Origin: CAZMXI01 sp964570205
GTDB taxonomy: Bacteria > Planctomycetota > Phycisphaerae > Tepidisphaerales > Tepidisphaeraceae
Assembly (NCBI GenBank): GCA_964570205.1
Contig: CAZMXI010000192.1
Span: forward strand, 1-8,727
Reading direction: 5' to 3'
DNA: 8,727 bases
Made by a program: the position numbers and the translations under genes. The notes under the pieces were generated by a model that saw only the letters and a program-made list of their open reading frames with translations, searched no databases and was not told the origin of the DNA. This document shows positions 7,518 through 8,727 of this stretch, piece after piece. Position 1 is the stretch's first letter. The number at the start of each line of letters is the position of its first letter.

Positions 7518-7925
7518 ATGACCGAAGCCTGCCCTCCCAATCCCTCAGCACTGGCGTCGATTGACGCTGCGCTGCTGAATGCGGCTGTGGCATGCCTGCG
7601 GAAAGCGGATCGTTGCGTCTTGATGCCGCGGTACCTGGATGAGAAGTCCGTCGCGGAAGTGCGGCTGACCTCGGGGCTCTCCGATAGCGCGGCACAGAAG
7701 CGGCCTAACCGAACCATCGAGCGGCTGCGCAAGAAGCTGGGCGTATCGAAAAAGCATGTAGGAGCAATGGCCCTGGGTATGTTCGTCCGGAGGCAGAAGC
7801 AGATCGACGTGTCGGCCCATTTTACGGAGAACATGTCGCAGGCGATAACCACGGCGGGGACGTCGGCCGCTTCCCCGACGGTCGTGGCCATCACCCAAGG
7901 GGTACTCAACGCCATGTTCTGGGCG
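7518..7925 (+). pseudogene. Remnant of an ECF-type sigma factor: region 4 and C-terminal extension only
   Basis: The frame matches the second half of ECF sigma-70 proteins common in Verrucomicrobiota, Acidobacteriota and Planctomycetota. The segment IDAALLNAAVACLRKADR corresponds to the start of region 4. EKSVAEVRLTSGLSDSAAQKR is the helix-turn-helix, and ERLRKKLGVSKK the end of its last helix. The low-complexity tail ends in TQGVLNAMFWA, the motif that in these proteins comes just before a membrane segment. Region 2, which binds core polymerase and the -10 element, is absent upstream. KRPN puts a proline where family members usually have KRV in the recognition helix, a sign of decay. The frame is open upstream to a GTG at 7473 and has an ATG at 7518, with no clear ribosome binding site. 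The remnant stops abruptly at about 7925, where esterase sequence begins. I infer a dead gene cut by a deletion or rearrangement. Confidence 0.7.
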
Positions 7926-7926
7926 A

Positions 7927-8258
7927 GCGTGCACGTCCCTGGGCGGCTGGCAGGCGATGCCCATCGCGCTGAACCACGTCCACCCTTCACCTACATCGGC
8001 GGCTTCAGTCTGGGTCTGCCACCGGAAATCGGCCGAACCACCAGCAACCCGGAGGGTCTCAGCCAGCAGGTGAAGATGCTGTTTCTGGGCACGGGCACCG
8101 TAGGAAGGGAGAGCAATCCCAACATCAAGAACCCGCACGCGTCTCTGGAGAGAGGCGGCGCAAAACATGTCGATTACGAGTCGCCCTGCACCGGGCACGA
8201 ATGGGGCACGTGGCGGCGCGAGCTCTATCAGTATACGCCGCCATGGTCTCAAGATTGA
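7927..8258 (+). pseudogene. 3' fragment of a CE1-like esterase, frameshifted
   Basis: Two frames must be joined to read this fragment. In the frame beginning at 7927 the bases give ACTSLGGWQAMPIALNHVHP. This is the degenerate nucleophile elbow (family AGLSMGG, Ser codon 7936-7938) and the helix after it. At about 7984-7986 the match moves to the frame of the sigma remnant and continues as FTYIGGFS, then VKMLFLGTGTV, NPNIKNPHASLERGGAKHV and TGHEWGTWRREL, ending in SQD at the TGA of 8256-8258. The His of GHEW (8196-8198) is the catalytic histidine position. The shift is explained by loss of one base in CACCC, where CAC CCC TTC would restore the frame. Everything upstream of the elbow (signal peptide, oxyanion strand) is missing. 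The elbow reads TSLGG where the intact copies have LSMGG. Parent type unknown: it could be a single-domain or an Ig-domain esterase. Not functional as an esterase. Confidence 0.75.
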
Positions 8259-8260
8259 TG

Positions 8261-8266
8261 AGGAGG
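8261..8266 (+). promoter_or_regulatory. Ribosome binding site of the second Ig-domain esterase
   Basis: AGGAGG lies seven bases before a GTG start at 8274 and directly after the stop of the esterase fragment (TGA, 8256-8258). The spacing is ideal and fixes GTG as the start. Confidence 0.8.
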
Positions 8267-8273
8267 TATCGCC

Positions 8274-8727
8274 GTGAGAACCACAAATATCGGTCTTGTT
8301 CTGCTGCCCTTGCTGGCCGCTCTTTCGGCCATGGCCCAGACAAACCAGCCAGTGGAGGATTTCAAGCCGTCGTCGCTGAATCAGCCCGGCAAACAGTATC
8401 CGCAGGTCAACTCGGAAAGGTGCGTCCGCGTCCGCGTCGTTGCGCCGCAGGCACAGAGCGTTATGCTGGATATTGGTGCCGTTAAGTATCCCCTAACCAA
8501 GGGCGACGACGGCGCCTGGACCGGCGAGTCGCGGCCGCAGGATGAAGGCTTCCACTACTACCAGATCATCGTTGATGGTGCCCAGGTTCCGGATCCCAGC
8601 AGCCTCTACTTCTACGGCGCTAGCCGCTGGGGCAGCGGCGTTGAGGTCCCCGCCAAGGATCAGGACTTCTATGCCCGGAAGAATGTTCCCCATGGGCAAC
8701 TGCGACAGGCACTGTATTTCTCGAAGA
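8274..8727 (+). CDS. Second exported Ig-domain CE1-like esterase (N-terminal part, cut by window end)
   Basis: The frame is open from the GTG at 8274 to the last base, about 151 residues, with no stop. The signal peptide ends at AMA|Q as in the gene at 1756. After the cleavage site 35 of the first 42 residues are identical to that protein (shared QPVEDFKPS, LNQPG, YPQVNS, VVAPQAQSV). The Ig-like domain continues with DEGFHYYQIIVDG, YFYGASRW and DQDFYA, reaching the inter-domain stretch NVPHGQLRQALYFSK. The catalytic domain should lie to the right of the window, so catalytic residues cannot be checked. A short difference lies within the Ig domain, where SLGLGGRGGTILTK is replaced by LDIGAVKYPLTK. 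The gene sits 15 nt after the esterase fragment, echoing the esterase / Ig-domain esterase order at 475-2910. A paralogue from duplication is likely. Confidence 0.88.
   Translation, partial: MRTTNIGLVLLPLLAALSAMAQTNQPVEDFKPSSLNQPGKQYPQVNSERCVRVRVVAPQAQSVMLDIGAVKYPLTKGDDGAWTGESRPQDEGFHYYQIIVDGAQVPDPSSLYFYGASRWGSGVEVPAKDQDFYARKNVPHGQLRQALYFSK

Noticed and set aside
7473..8258. Reading the sigma-esterase frame as a genuine fusion protein
   Set aside because: The esterase elbow lies in another frame at 7927-7983, the hydrolase N-terminal half and sigma region 2 are both missing, and the join is abrupt.
1..8727. tRNA, rRNA, CRISPR arrays, insertion sequences, attachment sites
   Set aside because: I looked for cloverleaf-like arms, regularly spaced repeats, transposase motifs and terminal inverted repeats by eye and found none.

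Overview
The window is GC-rich bacterial DNA coding almost entirely on the + strand. It looks like part of a polysaccharide- or plant-ester-degrading locus of a soil- or sediment-type bacterium. Three things suggest Verrucomicrobiota, Acidobacteriota or Planctomycetota: the style of the exported CE1-type esterases, the Gly/Arg-rich low-complexity loops in several of them, and the remnant of an ECF sigma factor whose C-terminal extension ends in a GVLxAMFW-type motif. The phylum is an inference from style; no rRNA or other marker gene is present.

Layout. Positions 1-474 hold no gene I can defend. A compact set of four same-strand genes follows, with gaps of 54, 19 and 49 nt, so it is probably one transcript: (1) 475-1701, an exported esterase D / CE1-like hydrolase with a roughly 100-residue inserted segment; (2) 1756-2910, an exported CE1-like esterase with an N-terminal immunoglobulin-like (E-set/CBM48-like) domain; (3) 2930-5245, a large exported protein with a beta-rich N-terminal half and an alpha/alpha-toroid C-terminal half, probably a carbohydrate-active enzyme of a family I cannot name; (4) 5295-7085, an exported tannase/feruloyl-esterase-family hydrolase. 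All four begin with signal peptides.

From 7086 to about 7517 there is no convincing gene. A scar follows. The C-terminal part of an ECF sigma factor (about 7518-7925) is joined directly to the 3' part of a CE1-like esterase (about 7927-8258), whose nucleophile elbow lies in a different frame from its C-terminus. The long open frame across this stretch is therefore a stitched pseudogene and not a real fusion enzyme. Fifteen bases after it, with a strong ribosome binding site, a second Ig-domain esterase starts at 8274 and runs off the window end. It is a close paralogue of gene 2.

Together: the esterases and the tannase-family enzyme would remove acyl or phenolic ester groups (acetyl, feruloyl, galloyl or similar) from a plant polymer outside the cytoplasm, and the toroid protein would act on the sugar backbone or side chains. 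The substrate cannot be fixed from sequence alone. The most notable points are the sigma/esterase scar, the degenerate EF-hand-like insert in gene 1, the paired loss of the tannase-family active-site cysteines in gene 4, and the unassigned toroid protein of gene 3.
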